Source of the DNA: Xanthomonas sacchari | GTDB lineage: Bacteria; Pseudomonadota; Gammaproteobacteria; Xanthomonadales; Xanthomonadaceae | DNA length: 64,000 nucleotides | Assembly (NCBI RefSeq): GCF_024266585.1 | Contig: NZ_CP100647.1 | Span: 186,001-250,000, forward strand | Direction of reading: 5' to 3' | In this document: positions 8,927 through 20,162 of the stretch, piece after piece | Position numbering within the stretch: position 1 is the stretch's first letter | Layout: every line of letters begins with the position of its first letter | Program-made: the position numbers and the translations under genes | Notes under the pieces: generated by a model | The model's database searches: none | Seen by the model: only the letters and a program-made list of their open reading frames with translations | Told to the model about the DNA's origin: nothing

Positions 8927-10747
8927 TCACTCCCGCGGCGGCAGCACCGACAGCACTTCCTCGACGGTGGTCAGCCCGGCGGCCACTTTCTCCAGGCCGG
9001 CGCGGCGCAGCGTGCGCACGCCTTCGGCCTGGGCGGCGCGGCTGAAGCCGGCCAGGTCCATGTCGGCGCGGATCAGGGTGCGCAGGCGCGGGGTCACCGG
9101 CAGCAATTCGTACAGGCCGACCCGGCCCAGGTAGCCGGTGCGGCGGCATTCCAGGCAGCCCACCGGGGCATAGGGTTGCAGCACCTCGGGCAAGGCCTCG
9201 CCCGGCTCACGCAACGCGTCCCACTCGTGGGCTTCGAGGGTGTGCGGACGCTTGCAGTGGCCGCACAGGGTGCGCACCAGGCGTTGCGCCAGCACGCCGT
9301 TGAGGGTGGAGGCGACCAGGTAGTGCGGCACGCCCAGGTCGAGCAGGCGGGTGATCGCCGAGGGCGCGTCGTTGGTGTGCAGGGTCGACAGCACCAGGTG
9401 CCCGGTCAGCGAAGCCTGCACCGCCATCTGCGCGGTTTCCAGGTCGCGGATTTCGCCGATCATGATGATGTCCGGGTCCTGCCGCAGCAGCGTGCGCACG
9501 CCGCTGGCGAAGTCCAGGTCGATGTTCGGCTGCACCTGCATCTGGTTGAATTCGGTGGCGATCATCTCGATCGGGTCCTCCACGCTGCACACGTTCACGT
9601 CCGGCGTGGCCAGGCGCTTGAGCGTGGAGTACAGCGTGGTGGTCTTGCCCGACCCGGTGGGACCGGTGACCAGCACGATCCCATGCGGACGTTCCACCAG
9701 CGCGTTCCAGCCGGCCGCTTCCTGCGCGCTGAAACCGAGCTGGTCCACGCTCTTGAACGCGGCGTCGGGGTCGAAGATGCGCATCACGCACTTCTCGCCG
9801 AACGCGGTGGGCATGGTCGACAGGCGCATCTCGGTCTCGCGCCCGCCCGGCGAGCGGGTCTTGATGCGCCCGTCCTGCGGCCGCCGCCGTTCGGCCAGGT
9901 CCATGCGCCCGAGCACCTTGATACGGCTGACGATGGCGGTCATCACCGCCGGCGGCACTTCCAGCACCTTGTGCAGCACGCCGTCGATGCGGAAGCGCAT
10001 GCGCCCGGCCTCGCGCCGCGGCTCCAGGTGGATGTCGCTGGCGCGCTGCTCGTAGGCGTACTGCAGCAGCCAGTCGACGATGTGCACGATGTGCTGGTCG
10101 TCGGCGTTGACGTCGCCGCCGCGGCCCAGTTCCACCAGTTGCTCGAAGCTGGGCAGGCCGCTGCTCTGCTCGGTGCGCCCGTCCCTGGCGCCGCGCACCG
10201 AGCGGGTCACGCCGAAGAACTCCATCGTGTAGCGATGCAGGTCCAGCGGGTTGACCACCACGACCTCGATGCGCCGCCGCGCCAGGTGCTGCACGTCGCC
10301 GAGCCAATCCAGCGCCAGCGGTTCGCTGGTCGCCACCAGCAGGCGCTCGGACTGCAGCGCCAGCGGCAGGATGCGATGGCGCCGCGCGTAGGCGTGCGAG
10401 ACCACACCGGTGACCGCGGCCACGTCGACCCGGGTCGGATCGATGCGCAGGTAGCGCAGGCCGCAGCGCTGCGCCAGCCACTCGGTCAGCCGCTCCAGGC
10501 TCAGTTCGCTGCCCGGCGGGCGGGTCGCGGCGAGCTTCAGGTTGGACAGCAGCACCAGCGGATGCACGTCACTGACGGTGCGCGCGGTCTGCGCCGAGAA
10601 CTGCACGCGGCCACGTTCGGCCGGTGCGACCAGGCCGTCGGCGAGCAGCGCGGCGGCCACGCGTTCGAAGCTCAGGCGGCCCAGCGGCAACGCCACGGCG
10701 GGCTCGGCGGGCAACGACACGGGTGGCGCGGCGGGGCGCGAATCCAT
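8927..10747 (-). CDS. GspE/PulE/PilB-family secretion ATPase (orphan)
   Basis: A 606-residue type II secretion / type IV pilus ATPase. The N-terminal MshEN/GspE-N region spans about residues 25-180. The motor has an RASDIHLEP Asp-box, [10 protein letters not shown], Walker A GPTGSGKT (about 362-369), the [12 protein letters not shown] Walker B and [13 protein letters not shown] His box. A zinc-binding pair of CxxC motifs is in LCGHCK and GCLECR. These hexameric cytoplasmic ATPases drive pseudopilus or pilus assembly. No gsp, xps or pil genes are adjacent, so the machine it serves cannot be told. Confidence 0.9.
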   Translation of the reverse strand: MDSRPAAPPVSLPAEPAVALPLGRLSFERVAAALLADGLVAPAERGRVQFSAQTARTVSDVHPLVLLSNLKLAATRPPGSELSLERLTEWLAQRCGLRYLRIDPTRVDVAAVTGVVSHAYARRHRILPLALQSERLLVATSEPLALDWLGDVQHLARRRIEVVVVNPLDLHRYTMEFFGVTRSVRGARDGRTEQSSGLPSFEQLVELGRGGDVNADDQHIVHIVDWLLQYAYEQRASDIHLEPRREAGRMRFRIDGVLHKVLEVPPAVMTAIVSRIKVLGRMDLAERRRPQDGRIKTRSPGGRETEMRLSTMPTAFGEKCVMRIFDPDAAFKSVDQLGFSAQEAAGWNALVERPHGIVLVTGPTGSGKTTTLYSTLKRLATPDVNVCSVEDPIEMIATEFNQMQVQPNIDLDFASGVRTLLRQDPDIIMIGEIRDLETAQMAVQASLTGHLVLSTLHTNDAPSAITRLLDLGVPHYLVASTLNGVLAQRLVRTLCGHCKRPHTLEAHEWDALREPGEALPEVLQPYAPVGCLECRRTGYLGRVGLYELLPVTPRLRTLIRADMDLAGFSRAAQAEGVRTLRRAGLEKVAAGLTTVEEVLSVLPPRE

Positions 10748-10822
10748 GGTCCAGGTCCGGTGCGCGGAAGTCCCCGCGAGTCGGTCGCTATACTAGCGCA
10801 CCCCTCAACCGGCCCCTGCGAG

Positions 10823-11731
<909 letters not shown>

Positions 11732-11736
11732 GCCAA

Positions 11737-11864
11737 GCCCCTCTCCTTCCGGGAGAGAGGTTGGGGTGAGGGTAAGCCGGCACGAACGGCCGGATGCTCC
11801 CGACTCCCCAGGCGCCCGCACCCTCATCCGCCCCTTCGGGGCACCTTCTCCCGCAGGGAGAAGG
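11737..11864. repeat. Composite palindromic repeat, copy 1 (glyQ-glyS gap)
   Basis: Starts with a CCCTCTCC / GGGAGAGAGG hairpin followed by TTGGGGTGAGGGTA. After a variable middle it ends with the reverse-complementary ACCCTCATC, CCCCTTCGGGG and a TTCTCCCG / GGGAGAAGG hairpin. The same arrangement recurs at 14462-14593, beyond the other end of glyS. Confidence 0.85.
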
Positions 11865-11886
11865 CACCGCTAGCAAGGTCTGACAC

Positions 11887-14175
11887 ATGAGCGAACACCT
11901 TCCCCTGCTGATCGAACTGGGCACCGAGGAACTGCCGGTCAAGGCATTGCCGGGCCTGGCCCAGGCGCTGTTCGACGGCGTGATCGCCGGGCTGGAGAAG
12001 CGCGGCATCGCGGTCGAGCGCGGCGACGCCAAGCCGCTGTCCACGCCGCGCCGGCTGGCGGTGCTGCTGCCGGGCGTGGCCGTCGAGCAACCGGAGCAGC
12101 GCGCGGAAGTGCTCGGCCCCTACCTCAACATCGCGCTGGACGCGGACGGCCAGCCGACCAAGGCGCTGCAGGGTTTCGCCGCCAAGGCCGGGATTGACTG
12201 GACCGCGCTGGAGCGCACCAGCGACGCCAAGGGCGAGCGCTTCGTGCACCGCGCGGTGAACCCGGGCGCGCGCACCGCCACGCTGCTGCCGGAGATCCTG
12301 CGCGAGGCGATCGCGGCGATGCCGATTCCCAAGCCGATGCGCTGGGGCGATCACGACTACGGCTTCGCGCGGCCGGTGCAGTGGCTGGTGCTGCTGTTCG
12401 GCAGCGAGGTGGTGCCGATGCCGCTGTTCGGCGTGCAGGCCGGCCGCGACAGCCGCGGCCATCGCTTCCTGCACGATGCGCCGGTGCCGCTGGCGCAGCC
12501 GGGCGACTACGTGGCCGCGCTGCAGGCCGCGCAGGTGCTGGTGGACCCGGACCTGCGCCGGGCGCGCATCGTCGCCGAAGTCGAGCAGGCCGCACGCGAC
12601 GCCGGCGGCAGCGCGCGCATCGCCGAGGACAACCTGGAGCAGGTGGTGAACCTGGTCGAGTGGCCGTCGGCGGTGCTGTGCCAGTTCGAACCGGCGTTCC
12701 TGGCGGTGCCGCAGGAAGCGCTGATCGAGACCATGGAGAGCAACCAGAAGTTCTTCCCGGTGCTCGATGCCGGCGGCAAGCTCACCGAGCATTTCATCGG
12801 CATCGCCAACATCGTCTCGCGCGACGTCGCCGAAGTGGCCAAGGGCTACGAGCGGGTGATCCGCCCGCGCTTCGCCGACGCCAAGTTCTTCTTCGACGAA
12901 GACCTCAAGCAGGGCCTGGAGGCGATGGGTGCCGGCCTGGCCAGCGTCACCTACCAGGCCAAGCTCGGCAGCATCGCCGACAAGGTGCAGCGCGTGGCCG
13001 CGCTGGCCGAGGCGATCGCCGCGCAGGTCGGCGTGGACCCGGCGCAGGCGCGCCGCGCCGCCGAACTGAGCAAGAACGACCTGCAGTCGCGCATGGTCAA
13101 CGAGTTCCCGGAACTGCAGGGCATCGCCGGCCGCCACTACGCGCTCGCCGCGGGCGAACCCAGCGAGATCGCCCTGGCGATCGACGAGGCCTACCAGCCG
13201 CGTTTCGCCGGCGACGACATCGCCCTGTCGCCACTGGGCAAGGTGCTGGCGATCGCCGAACGGTTGGATACGTTGGCCGGTGGGTTCGCCGCCGGGTTGA
13301 AGCCCACCGGCAACAAGGATCCGTTCGCGCTGCGGCGCAATGCGCTGGGGTTGGCGCGGACGGTGATTGAGAGTGGGTTTGATGTGGATCTGCGATGGCT
13401 TGGCTGGTTCGCTAGCTTGCTCGTCCACAATTCAATGACAACCCAGGTTTCGGTCTCGCTTCTGCAGAATATAAACAGCCTGATTGGGCAGACAGAGTCT
13501 GCGGGCATTTTCAAAGGCGACGATCTTTATAAATTGTTCGCTGATCAGAAGGTTAAGGCAGGCCCCACTAGCGCTCTCTTTGATGCAACAGATGCGCTAT
13601 TCGACTTCATCCTCGACCGCCTGCGCGGCTACTACGCCGACAAGGGCGTGCCGGCGACGCAGTTCAATGCGGTGGCCGCGCTGTTCTCGGTCACGGCTGA
13701 AGCCGCTCCTACGAAGGACACGGCGGCGTCCGTAGGAGCGGTTTCAACCGCGACCGCGGCGCTCGGTTCGCTGTACGACTTCGACCGCCGCATCGACGCG
13801 ATCGGCACCTTCGCCGCGTTGCCGGAAGCCGAGGCGCTGGCCGCGGCCAACAAGCGCATCCGCAACATCCTGCGCAAGGCCGAGGGCGAGATTCCGGCGC
13901 AGGTCGATGCGGGCCTGCTGCGCGAGCCGGCCGAGCGCGCGCTGGCCGAGGCGGTGGAAGCGGCGATCGCCGAAACCGACGGCGCGCTGCGCCAACACGA
14001 CTACGTCACCGTGCTGAACTTCCTGGCACGGCTGCGCCCGCAGGTGGATGCGTTCTTCGACGGGGTGATGGTCAACGCCGACGACCCGGCGCTGCGCCGC
14101 AACCGCCTGGCCCTGCTCAAGCGGCTGGGCGATCGCCTGGGCAGCGTCGCCGCGATCGAGCACCTGTCGGCCTAA
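11887..14175 (+). CDS. glyS: Glycyl-tRNA synthetase beta subunit with two in-frame insertions
   Basis: A 762-residue beta subunit (E. coli GlyS is 689). The start [18 protein letters not shown], the core [12 protein letters not shown] and the C-terminal anticodon-binding part ([22 protein letters not shown]) are all intact and in one frame. Two segments exceed the usual family length. About 40 extra residues lie around 13396-13605 in visibly AT-rich DNA. About 25 more at 13688-13755 are the translation of a REP-type palindrome, reading roughly [16 protein letters not shown] and onward. Both sit in the helical C-terminal half. Essential function is presumably retained because no stop or frameshift occurs. 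Comparison with family length is from memory of E. coli GlyS. Confidence 0.95.
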   Translation: MSEHLPLLIELGTEELPVKALPGLAQALFDGVIAGLEKRGIAVERGDAKPLSTPRRLAVLLPGVAVEQPEQRAEVLGPYLNIALDADGQPTKALQGFAAKAGIDWTALERTSDAKGERFVHRAVNPGARTATLLPEILREAIAAMPIPKPMRWGDHDYGFARPVQWLVLLFGSEVVPMPLFGVQAGRDSRGHRFLHDAPVPLAQPGDYVAALQAAQVLVDPDLRRARIVAEVEQAARDAGGSARIAEDNLEQVVNLVEWPSAVLCQFEPAFLAVPQEALIETMESNQKFFPVLDAGGKLTEHFIGIANIVSRDVAEVAKGYERVIRPRFADAKFFFDEDLKQGLEAMGAGLASVTYQAKLGSIADKVQRVAALAEAIAAQVGVDPAQARRAAELSKNDLQSRMVNEFPELQGIAGRHYALAAGEPSEIALAIDEAYQPRFAGDDIALSPLGKVLAIAERLDTLAGGFAAGLKPTGNKDPFALRRNALGLARTVIESGFDVDLRWLGWFASLLVHNSMTTQVSVSLLQNINSLIGQTESAGIFKGDDLYKLFADQKVKAGPTSALFDATDALFDFILDRLRGYYADKGVPATQFNAVAALFSVTAEAAPTKDTAASVGAVSTATAALGSLYDFDRRIDAIGTFAALPEAEALAAANKRIRNILRKAEGEIPAQVDAGLLREPAERALAEAVEAAIAETDGALRQHDYVTVLNFLARLRPQVDAFFDGVMVNADDPALRRNRLALLKRLGDRLGSVAAIEHLSA
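13396..13605 (+). other. AT-rich atypical segment inside glyS
   Basis: Across 13441-13560 I count 56 G+C in 120 nt (47%), against roughly 65-70% in neighbouring coding sequence. Codons rare elsewhere in the window occur here (ATA, AAA, TAT, CTT, ACA). It encodes residues from [17 protein letters not shown] to [12 protein letters not shown], which have no clear counterpart in E. coli GlyS. It looks like acquired or replaced sequence. Confidence 0.6.
13688..13755. repeat. REP-type palindrome inside the glyS reading frame, copy 2
   Basis: The left arm GGCTGAAGCCGCTCCTAC (13695-13712) is mirrored by GTAGGAGCGGTTTCAACC (13732-13749). The arms extend outwards to 24 nt with three mismatches, around a 19-nt loop. 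It belongs to the same family as the extragenic copies at 8753, 24142 and 62833, but here it is translated. Confidence 0.88.
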
Positions 14176-14194
14176 GCGCCAGCAGTGTCGAACC

Positions 14195-14225
14195 CGAGAC
14201 GGGCCGCCTGCGCGGCCCGTTCTCG
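14195..14225 (+). terminator. Terminator hairpin after glyS
   Basis: CGAGACGGGCCGC (14195-14207) pairs with GCGGCCCGTTCTCG (14212-14225, one bulged T) around a 4-nt loop, 20 nt after the glyS stop. Only a short T run follows, so termination is likely but not textbook. Confidence 0.7.
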
Positions 14226-14285
14226 TTTGCGGGTGGAGCCTCCTGCGGCACTGCGCGGCGCCATTGGCTTCGGCACACTGCAATG

Positions 14286-14365
14286 CGTCGGGACTGAAGT
14301 CCCTCCCACAGGGTCTCCAGCCGACTCTCCGCAAGCTCACTGTGGGAGCGACTTCAGTCGCGACG
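14286..14365. repeat. REP-type palindrome, copy 3 (variant with CTTCAGTC core)
   Basis: CGTCGGGACTGAAGTCCC (from 14286) is mirrored by a right arm containing GCGACTTCAGTCGCGACG (to 14365). The 25-nt arms carry two mismatches around a 30-nt loop. The core GGAGCGACTTCAGTCGCGAC is a variant of the GGAGCGGCTTCAGCCGCGAC family. Confidence 0.85.
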
Positions 14366-14461
14366 AGCGAACGCCGGCAACCTCCACAGCAAAACAACGA
14401 AGCGCCTGACTAGGTCCGCTCCGCGGTGCGCATACAGCCAACAGTGCAACCCCCTGCTTAA

Positions 14462-14593
14462 GCCCCTCTCCCACCCCGGGAGAGGGGTTGGGGTGAGGGT
14501 ACGGCGCGAAGCGACTCGCGGAGTGTGGGTGCACGAGGCTTCGCCCGTACCCTCATCCGCCCCTTCGGGGCACCTTCTCCCGGTGGGAGAAGG
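14462..14593. repeat. Composite palindromic repeat, copy 2
   Basis: Same order of parts as the copy at 11737-11864: a CCCCTCTCCC / GGGAGAGGGG hairpin, TTGGGGTGAGGGTA, a variable middle, then TACCCTCATC, CCCCTTCGGGG and a TTCTCCCG / GGGAGAAGG hairpin. The two copies bracket glyS. Confidence 0.85.
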
Positions 14594-14705
14594 AACAGCG
14601 CGAGTCCACGCACTACACGCACTAACCCGAGCCTCAACACCCGCAACGCACCGCACACCGCCGCGACGCATCCAATCCCCAATCCCGACTCCCCAATCCC
14701 GGCTT

Positions 14706-16682
14706 CTAATCAAACAACGCCTGGATCGCCGCCAACCCAGCATTGGCGCGCTCCTTCTTGCGCGCCGCGTCGGCCACCGGGTCGGCGCCGTCGCGCTGCA
14801 TCTCCTCGGCCGGGATCTCGTCGAAGAAGCGGCTGGGCTTGAGCCGGATGTGCTCGCCGAACTTGCGGGTGAGCTTGCTGTAGCTCATCCACAGCTGCTC
14901 CTTGGCGCGGGTGATGCCCACATACAGCAGGCGCCGCTCTTCCTGCAGATTGCCTTCTTCCAGGCTGACCTCGTGCGGCAGCACGCCATCCTCGCAGCCG
15001 ACGATGAACACGTAGCGGAACTCCAGGCCCTTGGAGGCGTGCATGGTCATCATCCGCACCTGGTTGCCGCCGTCGTCCTTGTCGTTGCGCGACAGCAGCG
15101 CCAACTGCGCGGCCAGGTCGCCGACGGTGGCGCCGCGCGGGCCGCCTTCGAACCACTTGGCCAACTCCTCCAGGTTGCCGCGGCGGCGCTGGAAACTCGC
15201 TTCGTCCTTGCACTGACTGCGCAGTTCGCGGATCAACCCCGACTGCTCGGCGAGCTGGCGCACCACATCGGCCGAGGACAGCGTGGTCGAGGCCGCGCGC
15301 AGTTCGTGCAGGATGTCGACGAAATCGCTCAGGCCGTTGGCCGCGCGCGGCGGCAACTGCTGCAGCGCGCCCACCGACTCGGCCGCGCGCGACATCGGCA
15401 GGTGCTTGGCCGAGGCCAGTTCGGCCAGCTTGGCCAGCGAGGTCGCGCCGACCTCGCGCTTGGGCGCCTGTACCGCGCGCAGGAACGCCGCGTCGTCGTC
15501 GGGGTTGACCAGCAGGCGCAGCCAGGACAGCACGTCCTTGACCTCCTGCCGCTCCAGGAATGCGGTGCCGCCGGTGATGTGGTACGGCACGCCGGCCATC
15601 TGCAGCGCCTTTTCCAGCGGCCGCGACTGGAAGTTGCCGCGGAACAGGATGCAGAAGTCGCTCCACGGCACCTGCTTGGCGGTGCCCAGGTAGGCGATCT
15701 CGGCGGCGACCTTCTCGGCCTCGTGCTCGCTGTCGCGGCATTCCCACACACGGATGCGCTCGCCGTCGGCCTGGTCGCTCCACAGCGTCTTCAGGTGCTC
15801 GTGCGGGTTATGCGCGATCAAGGCATTGGCCGCGCGCAGCACGCGATTGGAGCAGCGGTAGTTCTGCTCCAGCTTGATGATCTGCAGGGCCGGATAGTCG
15901 CGGCCCATCTGCATCAGGTTTTCCGGATTGGCGCCGCGCCAGGCGTAGATGCTCTGGTCGTCGTCACCCACGCAGGTGAAGTTGCCGCGCGGGCCGGCCA
16001 GCATCTTCAGCAGCCGGTACTGCGCGTCGTTGGTGTCCTGGCTTTCGTCCACCAGCAGGTAGCCGATGCGCTCGCGCCAGGCCATCACGATGTCCTCGTT
16101 TTCCTCCAGCACCTGCACCGGCAGGCGGATCAGGTCGTCGAAGTCCACCGCGTTGAAGGTGCTCAGCCGCGCCTGATAGCGCTCGTACAGGCTGGCCGCT
16201 TCCTGCTCGCGGGTGCTGCGCGCCGCCGCCATCGCCTGTTCCGGCGACAGCCCGGCGTTCTTGGCGCGCGAGATCAGGTTCTTGGCGTCCTCGATGGCGT
16301 CGGGCTTGGCCCCGGGCATCAGGTCCTTGATCTGCGCGGCGGCATCGTCGGCGTCGAAGATCGAGAAGCCGCGCTTCAGGCCCACCGCCGCGTGTTCGAT
16401 CTGCAGGAACTTCAGCCCCAGGGCGTGGAAGGTGCAGATGGTCAGGCCGTCGGCGGCCTCGCTGCGGATGCGCTTGGCCACGCGCTCGCGCATTTCCTTG
16501 GCCGACTTGTTGGTGAAGGTGATCGCGGCGATGCGCTTGGCCGGGTAGCGGCCGCTGGCGATCAGGTGCGCGATCTTTTCCACGATCACGCGGGTCTTGC
16601 CGCTGCCGGCACCGGCCAGCACCAGCAACGGACCCTCGCAATGCAGGACCGCGGCGCGTTGGGGAGGATTGAGACCGTGCAT
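14706..16682 (-). CDS. rep: ATP-dependent DNA helicase Rep
   Basis: A 658-residue superfamily 1 helicase. It starts [30 protein letters not shown], placing Walker A at about residues 22-30. Further motifs are [11 protein letters not shown] (Ia), [11 protein letters not shown] (II), [13 protein letters not shown] (III), [11 protein letters not shown] (IV), [15 protein letters not shown] (V) and [10 protein letters not shown] (VI). Length and motif spacing fit Rep better than UvrD or PcrA. Rep unwinds DNA 3'-5' and clears protein blocks ahead of forks. The ATG at 16682 was chosen; longer frames upstream do not resemble the family. Confidence 0.95.
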   Translation of the reverse strand: MHGLNPPQRAAVLHCEGPLLVLAGAGSGKTRVIVEKIAHLIASGRYPAKRIAAITFTNKSAKEMRERVAKRIRSEAADGLTICTFHALGLKFLQIEHAAVGLKRGFSIFDADDAAAQIKDLMPGAKPDAIEDAKNLISRAKNAGLSPEQAMAAARSTREQEAASLYERYQARLSTFNAVDFDDLIRLPVQVLEENEDIVMAWRERIGYLLVDESQDTNDAQYRLLKMLAGPRGNFTCVGDDDQSIYAWRGANPENLMQMGRDYPALQIIKLEQNYRCSNRVLRAANALIAHNPHEHLKTLWSDQADGERIRVWECRDSEHEAEKVAAEIAYLGTAKQVPWSDFCILFRGNFQSRPLEKALQMAGVPYHITGGTAFLERQEVKDVLSWLRLLVNPDDDAAFLRAVQAPKREVGATSLAKLAELASAKHLPMSRAAESVGALQQLPPRAANGLSDFVDILHELRAASTTLSSADVVRQLAEQSGLIRELRSQCKDEASFQRRRGNLEELAKWFEGGPRGATVGDLAAQLALLSRNDKDDGGNQVRMMTMHASKGLEFRYVFIVGCEDGVLPHEVSLEEGNLQEERRLLYVGITRAKEQLWMSYSKLTRKFGEHIRLKPSRFFDEIPAEEMQRDGADPVADAARKKERANAGLAAIQALFD

Positions 16683-16814
16683 GAAAACTTCCCTTGGCCG
16701 CGCATTGTACCGGGCGGCGGCCGGCACCGACGCCCCGCCACCGTGCCGGCGCTGAACCGGTTCGCGATCCGGCCGGCGGCCGGGGCGCGCGGCCGCCGCG
16801 TTAGAATCGGCGGC

Positions 16815-17435
16815 ATGGCGAAACTGTATTTCTACTATTCGGCGATGAACGCCGGCAAGACCACCACGCTGCTGCAGTCGGCGCACAACTACCGCGAACG
16901 CGGCATGCGCACGGCGATCCTGACGCCGCGGCTGGACCACCGCGCCGGCAGCGGCGTGGTCGCCTCGCGCATCGGCCTGCGCGCCGACGGCATGCCGTTC
17001 GTCGCCGAGACCGATCTGCTGGCCACCATCGAGGCCGACATCGCCAGCCACGGGCCGTTGCATTGCGTGCTGGTGGACGAGGCCCAGTTCCTCAGCCGCG
17101 CGCAGGTCTGGCAGCTCAGCGAAGTGGTCGACCGGCTGCGCATCCCGGTGCTGTGCTACGGCCTGCGCACCGATTTCCGCGGCGAGCTGTTCGAGGGCAG
17201 CCAGTACCTGCTGGCCTGGGCCGACGAGCTGCAGGAGATCAAGACCATCTGCCACACCGGCAGCAAGGCGACGATGACCGTGCGCGTGGACGAGAACGGC
17301 CATGCGGTGCAGGACGGCCCGCAGGTGGAGATCGGCGGCAACGAGCGCTACGTGTCGGTCAGCCGCCCCGAGTTCAAGAAGATCATGCGCGGCGAAGGCC
17401 GCATCGATCCGCTGCAGATCGCGTTGCCGCTGTAA
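16815..17435 (+). CDS. tdk: Thymidine kinase
   Basis: A 206-residue type II (TK1-like) thymidine kinase of the dNTP salvage pathway. The P-loop is in [14 protein letters not shown] (about residues 8-21), with the [11 protein letters not shown] Walker B-like segment holding the catalytic Glu and the thymidine-binding lasso [13 protein letters not shown]. The four-Cys zinc site is not complete: CHTGSKATM has one Cys and no clear CxxC pair follows. It is divergent from rep. Confidence 0.94.
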   Translation: MAKLYFYYSAMNAGKTTTLLQSAHNYRERGMRTAILTPRLDHRAGSGVVASRIGLRADGMPFVAETDLLATIEADIASHGPLHCVLVDEAQFLSRAQVWQLSEVVDRLRIPVLCYGLRTDFRGELFEGSQYLLAWADELQEIKTICHTGSKATMTVRVDENGHAVQDGPQVEIGGNERYVSVSRPEFKKIMRGEGRIDPLQIALPL

Positions 17436-17599
17436 CCCGGATGCCACCGCCGACGCACCGCACTGGTGCGTCGTACCAGGAGCGATGAGTCGTGGCTGGC
17501 ACGTGCCGCGCAAGCGCGCACGCCTATGCCATCAGTCTATGGAGCGTCCCCAGGCGGCATGCCTAGAATCGCGCCGATCACATTCATGGGAGGGGGAAC

Positions 17600-18364
17600 A
17601 TGCTTTCGTTGAAGAGATTTTTCGCCGGCAGTGGCGCTGCATTGGCCTGTGCCCTGCTGCTCGCCCTGCCCGGCCCCGCCACTGCGGCCCCGGGCGACCA
17701 CACCTTCCAGGACATCCCGGCGCAGGTCCTGACCGACGGCTTCCTCGACGCGCACCTGGACCTGTTCTATCGCCGCGCCGGCATTCGCGCCGACAAGAAG
17801 GGCGAGTACGCCGAGGCCCGGAAGCAGTACCAGTTGGCCGCCCGCTATGCCGACAAGCCGTCGCAGGCGCGGCTGGGCGAGATGTACTGGGAAGGCCAGG
17901 GTGGCGCTGCCGACCATACGATGGGTTTCCTGTGGATGGCGCTGGCCGCCGAGCGCGGCTACGACCAGTTCGGCGCGCGCAAGATGGAGTACTGGAACCA
18001 GCTGACCCCGGACGAGCGCAAGCGCGCGGCCAAGCTCGACAAATCCATGCTCGCCGAGTACGGCGACCAGGTCGCCAAGCCGCGCCAGGAAGCGGTATTG
18101 CGGCGCGAGGCGATGCGCAGCACCGGCGGCCTGCTCGGCCACTCCGGCGCGGCCGGCCCGCTGTCGATCAACGGCCCGCGCGGCGGCAGCATCGATCCGG
18201 AAGTGTTCTACGCCAAGCAGTTCTGGGAGCCGAGCGCGTACTGGAAGCTGCAGGACCAGGTATGGGACGGCCGCACCCCGGGCCGGGTCGACATCGGCGA
18301 TGTCGAGGACATCAGTACGGAAGGCGCGCCGCCACCGCCACCGCAGGAGCCGGCCAAGCACTGA
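17600..18364 (+). CDS. Exported Sel1/TPR-type repeat protein
   Basis: A 254-residue protein with a signal peptide (AALACALLLALPGPATAA). The central region KKGEYAEARKQYQLAARYADKPSQARLGEMYWEGQG followed by GFLWMALAAERGY resembles Sel1-like helical repeats, so a periplasmic scaffold role is plausible. The C-terminal part (FYAKQFWEPSAYWKLQDQVWDG) and Pro-rich end are not recognised. A ribosome-binding site (GGGAGGGGG) lies just ahead of the ATG at 17600. Function is unknown. Confidence 0.7.
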   Translation: MLSLKRFFAGSGAALACALLLALPGPATAAPGDHTFQDIPAQVLTDGFLDAHLDLFYRRAGIRADKKGEYAEARKQYQLAARYADKPSQARLGEMYWEGQGGAADHTMGFLWMALAAERGYDQFGARKMEYWNQLTPDERKRAAKLDKSMLAEYGDQVAKPRQEAVLRREAMRSTGGLLGHSGAAGPLSINGPRGGSIDPEVFYAKQFWEPSAYWKLQDQVWDGRTPGRVDIGDVEDISTEGAPPPPPQEPAKH

Positions 18365-18381
18365 GTGCAGGTCCATCCTCG

Positions 18382-18446
18382 CGTCGGGACTGAAGTCCCT
18401 CCCACAGCGGCCTGTGCGTCCCTGTGGGAGCGGCGTCGGCCGCGAC
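18382..18446. repeat. REP-type palindrome, copy 4
   Basis: CGTCGGGACTGAAGTCCC starting at 18382 faces a degenerate right arm (TGTGGGAGCGGCGTCGGCC, 18423-18441). Same family as the copy at 14286, between convergent genes. Confidence 0.7.
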
Positions 18447-18557
18447 CCGGAAGGCGCACCACACTCGCACGTCCGATTGCGTCGGAAATGAAACACGAGC
18501 GCAACGCTCATCCAACCGAGCGCCCGATGCCGGCCCGGCACCGAGCGCGTTCGCGGC

Positions 18558-20162
18558 TCAGTACAGCTTGCGCTCGGCCGCCGGCGGCGGCGTCCACTGG
18601 TACAGCCAGGTCTCGGTCAGCGGGCGCTCGCCGCTGCGCAGGTACAGGCGGATGTCGATCTGCTCGCTGCCGTCGTCCGGCGGCACCACGTCGAACATCG
18701 CGCGATAGCCGGAAATCTCGTGCAGCGGCCGCGCCGAGACGATTTCGGTGCGGCCGCGGTTGAGCTGCAGCACCACCTCGACCTTGGCGTCCTGCTCCTT
18801 GCCTAGCTTCGCCAGTTCGCCACCGGCGAAATCCACCGCGAAGCGCCACGAGAAATAGTGCCGCTTCTGCCCGACCACGCCGCCCAGGCCGGTGCGGGTG
18901 GCCACGCAGTGCGCCAGCGGCGAGGACGCCGGCGGCTGCGCGCCCCAGTACAGGCGGTAGCCGAACAGCAGCTCCTGGCCCGGCTGCGGCTTGTCCTGCG
19001 GATTCCAGAACGCCACGATGTTGTCGAAGGTCTCGTCGACGGTGGGGATCTCCACCAGTTGCACCGAGCCCTTGCCCCAGCCCTGCTTCGGCTCCACCCA
19101 CAGGCACGGGCGCTTCTCGTAGAACACGCCGTCGTCCTGGTAATGATCGAAGTTGCGGTCGCGCTGCAGCAAGCCGAAGCCGCGCGGGTTCTCGTCGACG
19201 AACATGTTGAAGCGCAGGTGCGGCGGATTGCACAGCGGCCGCCAGATCCACTCGCCGCCACCGGTCCACATCGCCAGGCCGTCGGTGTCGTGGATCTCCG
19301 GGCGCCAGTCCCAATCCATGCGGCGATCGTTCTCGCCGACCTGGTACATGCTGGTGCACGGACCCAGGCCCAGGCGCTCGATGGTCTTGCGCGGATACAG
19401 CGCGCTGTCGATGTCCATCAGCAGCACGTCGCCGTTTGTGATCGCGAAGCGGTAGGCGCCGGCCACGCTGGGCGAATCCAACAGCGCGTACACCACCACC
19501 GTGTCCGAGCCGGCCTTGGGCTGCTCCAGCCAGTAGGCGATGAAGTCCGGGAATTCCTCCGGCCCGCCGGTACCGGTATCGATCGCCAGCCCGCGCGCCG
19601 ACTGCCCGTACTGGCCTTCCTTGCCCACCGCGCGGAAATAGCTGGCGCCGAGGAACGCGGCAAAGTCGCGCTCGGTGTCCTGCTTGGTGTTGAGGCGGAA
19701 GCCGGCGAAGCCCAACTCCTTCGGCAGCGGCTTGCCCTTCAGCCCGCTGCTGCCGTAGTCGAACGCCGCGCTGTCGTAGGCCAGTTCCTGCGCCTGCCCG
19801 TCAACCAGGTCGAACATGTGCACGGGCGTCTTGAAGTACAGGCCCAGGTGGAAGAACTTGGCCTGGAACTTCGGCCCCTGCTCGGCCGCCCACAGCGCGT
19901 GATCCTGGCGGTAGCGGATCGACTGGTACTGGTCCCAGGTCAAACCCTCCACCGGCACCGGCAGCACCCGCTTGTGGCTCTGGTACGGCGCCTCGGCCAT
20001 GGCCCGCGCGTGGCCCTTGAGCCAGGCGTAGTCGAACGGCTGCGGCTTGCCCAGGCGGCGCAGGCCCACCGCGGGGGCGGCCTGGCCGAGCATCGGCATC
20101 GCCGGCAAGCCCATGGCGGCGAACGCGGCGGCGGCGTTCTTGAGGAAATCGCGTCGTTGCAT
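18558..20162 (-). CDS. opgD: Glucan biosynthesis protein D, Tat-exported
   Basis: A 534-residue periplasmic protein of the OpgG/OpgD (MdoG/MdoD) family. The N-terminus MQRRDFLKNAAAAFAAMG is a twin-arginine signal (RRDFLK) with a weakly hydrophobic region, which favours OpgD over the Sec-exported OpgG. Family motifs include DQYQSIRYRQDHALW, FRLNTKQDTERDFAAFLGASYFRAVG and NDRRMDWDWRPEIHDTDGLAMW. Members shape osmoregulated periplasmic glucans; E. coli OpgD is reported as a beta-1,2-glucanase. The gene stands alone, without an opgG or opgH neighbour. Confidence 0.93.
   Translation of the reverse strand: MQRRDFLKNAAAAFAAMGLPAMPMLGQAAPAVGLRRLGKPQPFDYAWLKGHARAMAEAPYQSHKRVLPVPVEGLTWDQYQSIRYRQDHALWAAEQGPKFQAKFFHLGLYFKTPVHMFDLVDGQAQELAYDSAAFDYGSSGLKGKPLPKELGFAGFRLNTKQDTERDFAAFLGASYFRAVGKEGQYGQSARGLAIDTGTGGPEEFPDFIAYWLEQPKAGSDTVVVYALLDSPSVAGAYRFAITNGDVLLMDIDSALYPRKTIERLGLGPCTSMYQVGENDRRMDWDWRPEIHDTDGLAMWTGGGEWIWRPLCNPPHLRFNMFVDENPRGFGLLQRDRNFDHYQDDGVFYEKRPCLWVEPKQGWGKGSVQLVEIPTVDETFDNIVAFWNPQDKPQPGQELLFGYRLYWGAQPPASSPLAHCVATRTGLGGVVGQKRHYFSWRFAVDFAGGELAKLGKEQDAKVEVVLQLNRGRTEIVSARPLHEISGYRAMFDVVPPDDGSEQIDIRLYLRSGERPLTETWLYQWTPPPAAERKLY

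Larger units (their letters stand above)
14176..14705. other. Intergenic region glyS-rep, rich in repeats
   Basis: 530 nt between convergent glyS and rep. It contains a terminator hairpin (14195-14225), a REP palindrome (14286-14365) and a composite repeat (14462-14593). I see no credible gene. Confidence 0.75.
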
